NCBI RefSeq assembly: GCF_030014955.1
Contig: NZ_JAGRPV010000001.1
Span: 3,100,001 to 3,164,000 of the forward strand
DNA length: 64,000 bases
DNA from: Cohnella hashimotonis
GTDB lineage: Bacteria; Bacillota; Bacilli; Paenibacillales; Paenibacillaceae
Direction of reading: 5' to 3'
The notes beneath the pieces were generated by a model. It was not told the DNA's origin and searched no databases. It saw only the letters and a list, made by a program, of their open reading frames with translations. This document shows positions 62,605 to 64,000 of this stretch, piece after piece; within the stretch, counting starts at the first letter, position 1, and every line of letters begins with the position of its first letter. The position numbers and the translations under genes were made by a program.

Positions 62605-63120
62605 ATGTCCACACATTTTCAAGTCGTTAAAAAAAGGTCGACGATCGCGCTGCTGCTCACGTTGCTTATTGCCGCTGCACAACTGTCGTTTAATCTGAAC
62701 AGCGCATCCGCCTCGTACAATCTGGCGTTGACTCGTTATGTGTGGGCCAGCAGCGGAGCCAATCCTTCCAATGCCGTGGACGGCGGGCAGAATACCTTCT
62801 GGCAGCCGAACTATGGCGCGGCCGGTTGGATTACCGTCGATCTCGGCAGTGTCCAGTCGGTCAACCAAATCGTTCTGAAAACGCCGACCTACGGCCACTT
62901 CGTCGAGGCGGTGACGATCCAGACCAGCAATTCGGCGGACGACAGCAGCTTTGCTACCCAATCGACCAGCACTCAAGCCTTCTACTCCGCCAACTACTAT
63001 TCGGTCACCATCAATCTGCCGAGCACCGTCAGCACGCGCTATGTTCGCGTAAACGTAGCGCCGGTCAGCGGCGGCGGCACCGCAACAATGGTCGGCGAGC
63101 TGGAAATATACGGCCCTTGA
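62605..63120 (+). CDS. Secreted discoidin (F5/8 type C, CBM32-like) domain protein
   Basis: 171 residues. A signal peptide (about residues 1-36, ending SASA) is followed by one F5/8 type C jelly roll: NLALTRYVWASSGANPSNAV, NTFWQPNYGAAGWITVDLGS, VNQIVLKTP and the C-terminal RYVRVNVAPVSG and GELEIYGP. Such modules bind galactose-type sugars; on its own it is a lectin-like protein. ATG 62605 has AAGGAGG six bases upstream. Together with the divergent Fn3 protein it looks like a pair of surface-binding proteins. A shared terminator region lies behind it. Confidence 0.82.
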   Translation: MSTHFQVVKKRSTIALLLTLLIAAAQLSFNLNSASASYNLALTRYVWASSGANPSNAVDGGQNTFWQPNYGAAGWITVDLGSVQSVNQIVLKTPTYGHFVEAVTIQTSNSADDSSFATQSTSTQAFYSANYYSVTINLPSTVSTRYVRVNVAPVSGGGTATMVGELEIYGP

Positions 63121-63183
63121 CCGGCAATCGCGGTGCGCAACGCGCATGAAGCCGGCGGCCGGCCTTAGCCTCGTGCATGCGTA

Positions 63184-63218
63184 AAAAAGAAGAGAAGCCG
63201 GCGGGCTTCTCTTCTTTG
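63184..63218. terminator. Bidirectional terminator between the CBM gene and GAPDH gene
   Basis: AAAGAAGAGAAGCC (63186-63199) pairs with GGCTTCTCTTCTTT (63204-63217). It lies between two convergent genes and serves both. Confidence 0.9.
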
Positions 63219-63243
63219 CTGGAAATGGCTCTTTTTAAACTCG

Positions 63244-64000
63244 TTAACCCACGGATTGGATCGCATCATCCAACAATTCCTTTTCTGTCGAATGCCCTTC
63301 GGCGTCTGCCTTAGCGATTAAACTGGCCGTATCTACAACACGAGAAGCGTAACCCCATTCATTATCATACCAAACCAGCAGCCTTAACTCATTCTCATAC
63401 GTTTGCAAACTCAATCCATCTATGATTGCAGAATGCGCATTGCCTATAAAATCCGCAGATACGAGCGGCAGATCGCTATATGCGAGAATGCCGCGGTGTT
63501 CTCCTTCGGCGGCTCGAGTGAGAATCTCGCGTATTTCCGATGGCTCTGCTTGTGTGCGCAGCTGCAGCACCACGTCCAGCAAGGATACGTCCTGCACCGG
63601 AACGCGAATGGATATTCCGTGTATCCGGTCGGCAAGATGCGGCAAAACGTTCTTTAACGCTTTGCCGACACCCGTGCTCGTAGGAATGATAGAACTCGTG
63701 CACGATCGCGCACGTCGTAAATCCTTATGCGAATTATCCATATGGTTCTGGTCGTTCGTATATGCATGAACGGTGGACATCCAACCTTTTTCGATGCCGA
63801 AGGCTTGATCAAGCACATGCAATACCGGCGCGAGGCAGTTTGTCGTGCAAGACGCGGCTGACAGGATACGATGACGCTTGGCATCATAGCTACGTTCATT
63901 TACGCCCATTAGCAAAGTGAAATCCGCATTTTCTGCCGGTGCCGTCAGCAAAACACGTTTTGCCCCCGCTGTCAGATGCTTGGACGCTTCGGTGCGGTTA
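63244..64000 (-). CDS. Glyceraldehyde-3-phosphate dehydrogenase (N-terminus outside window)
   Basis: About 252 residues of the C-terminal part. The catalytic Cys is in SAASCTTNCLAP near the start, followed by STVHAYTNDQNHMDNSH, IIPTSTGVGKAL, RVPVQDVSLLDVV and the ending WYDNEWGYASRVVDTAS. The enzyme oxidises glyceraldehyde 3-phosphate with NAD(P) and phosphate in glycolysis or gluconeogenesis. The cofactor-binding part is outside the window, so NAD or NADP preference cannot be judged. Between the catalytic loops it has RARSCTSS where most GAPDHs have RARAAA-type sequence. Confidence 0.93.
   Translation of the reverse strand, partial: NRTEASKHLTAGAKRVLLTAPAENADFTLLMGVNERSYDAKRHRILSAASCTTNCLAPVLHVLDQAFGIEKGWMSTVHAYTNDQNHMDNSHKDLRRARSCTSSIIPTSTGVGKALKNVLPHLADRIHGISIRVPVQDVSLLDVVLQLRTQAEPSEIREILTRAAEGEHRGILAYSDLPLVSADFIGNAHSAIIDGLSLQTYENELRLLVWYDNEWGYASRVVDTASLIAKADAEGHSTEKELLDDAIQSVG

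Noticed and set aside
1..64000. CRISPR array, tRNA/rRNA genes, intact transposon or prophage
   Set aside because: I looked for regularly spaced repeats, CCA-ended cloverleafs, transposase motifs and phage genes and saw none that hold up.

Overview
The window looks like a chromosomal segment of a Gram-positive, sugar-degrading soil bacterium of the Paenibacillaceae (Paenibacillus/Cohnella type). The evidence is strong GGAGG-type ribosome binding sites, frequent GTG/TTG starts, a secreted protein ending in three SLH cell-wall anchors, a YesM/YesN-type two-component pair beside a sugar ABC transporter, and many glycoside hydrolases and AraC/LacI/DeoR regulators. I see no rRNA, tRNA, CRISPR array, intact insertion sequence or phage module. 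Base composition is uneven: about 39.2-42.3 kb is AT-rich with small genes, and about 45-50.5 kb is clearly GC-rich.

Layout. 0-4.7 kb: end of a MATE exporter, a histidine phosphatase, then a DeoR regulator followed by a DMT transporter and a metallophosphoesterase; three perfect ATGTGTGAAA direct repeats sit between promoter and transporter. 4.9-14.8 kb: a 2639-residue surface beta-helix protein and a GH35 beta-galactosidase. 15.3-18.1 kb: a HisD-family dehydrogenase and a LacI regulator, each behind a promoter carrying the same 14-bp palindrome. 18.1-25.9 kb: a truncated glycoside hydrolase, an AraC/ADP-ribosylglycohydrolase divergent pair, an ASCH protein, a four-PAS histidine kinase and a small secreted protein. 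26.0-38.0 kb: a minus-strand utilisation locus with sensor kinase, AraC-type response regulator, sugar-binding lipoprotein, two permeases, GH78 rhamnosidase and a secreted clan GH-A hydrolase.

38.1-44.6 kb: a DUF1206 membrane protein, an island of small genes (DUF1871-like, DUF3052-like, 2'-5' RNA ligase-like, zinc ribbon, VOC), a decayed WG-repeat gene with a 35-residue membrane ORF, and a GH-like protein. 45.1-51.5 kb: a compact operon of PLP D-threonine aldolase/D-serine dehydratase-like enzyme, M20 peptidase, M81 (MlrC-like) peptidase, SDR dehydrogenase and RidA, with a divergent AraC regulator. 51.8-64 kb: a LURP-one-like protein, a secreted GH27 enzyme with three tandem beta-sandwich modules, a cytoplasmic GH9 enzyme, a membrane PAF-acetylhydrolase-like protein, a nucleoside deaminase/LysR pair, two small secreted adhesion-domain proteins and the end of a GAPDH gene.

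How it fits together. Most loci pair one sensor or regulator with enzymes for one plant-derived substrate: rhamnose-containing pectin (26-38 kb), beta-galactosides and other polysaccharides (5-15 kb), alpha-galactosides and beta-glucans (52-58 kb). The most unusual locus is the 45-50 kb operon, whose enzymes would make sense together as a route for breaking down peptides or conjugates containing D- or beta-hydroxy amino acids, with RidA clearing the reactive enamine. This is an inference from family knowledge and gene order.
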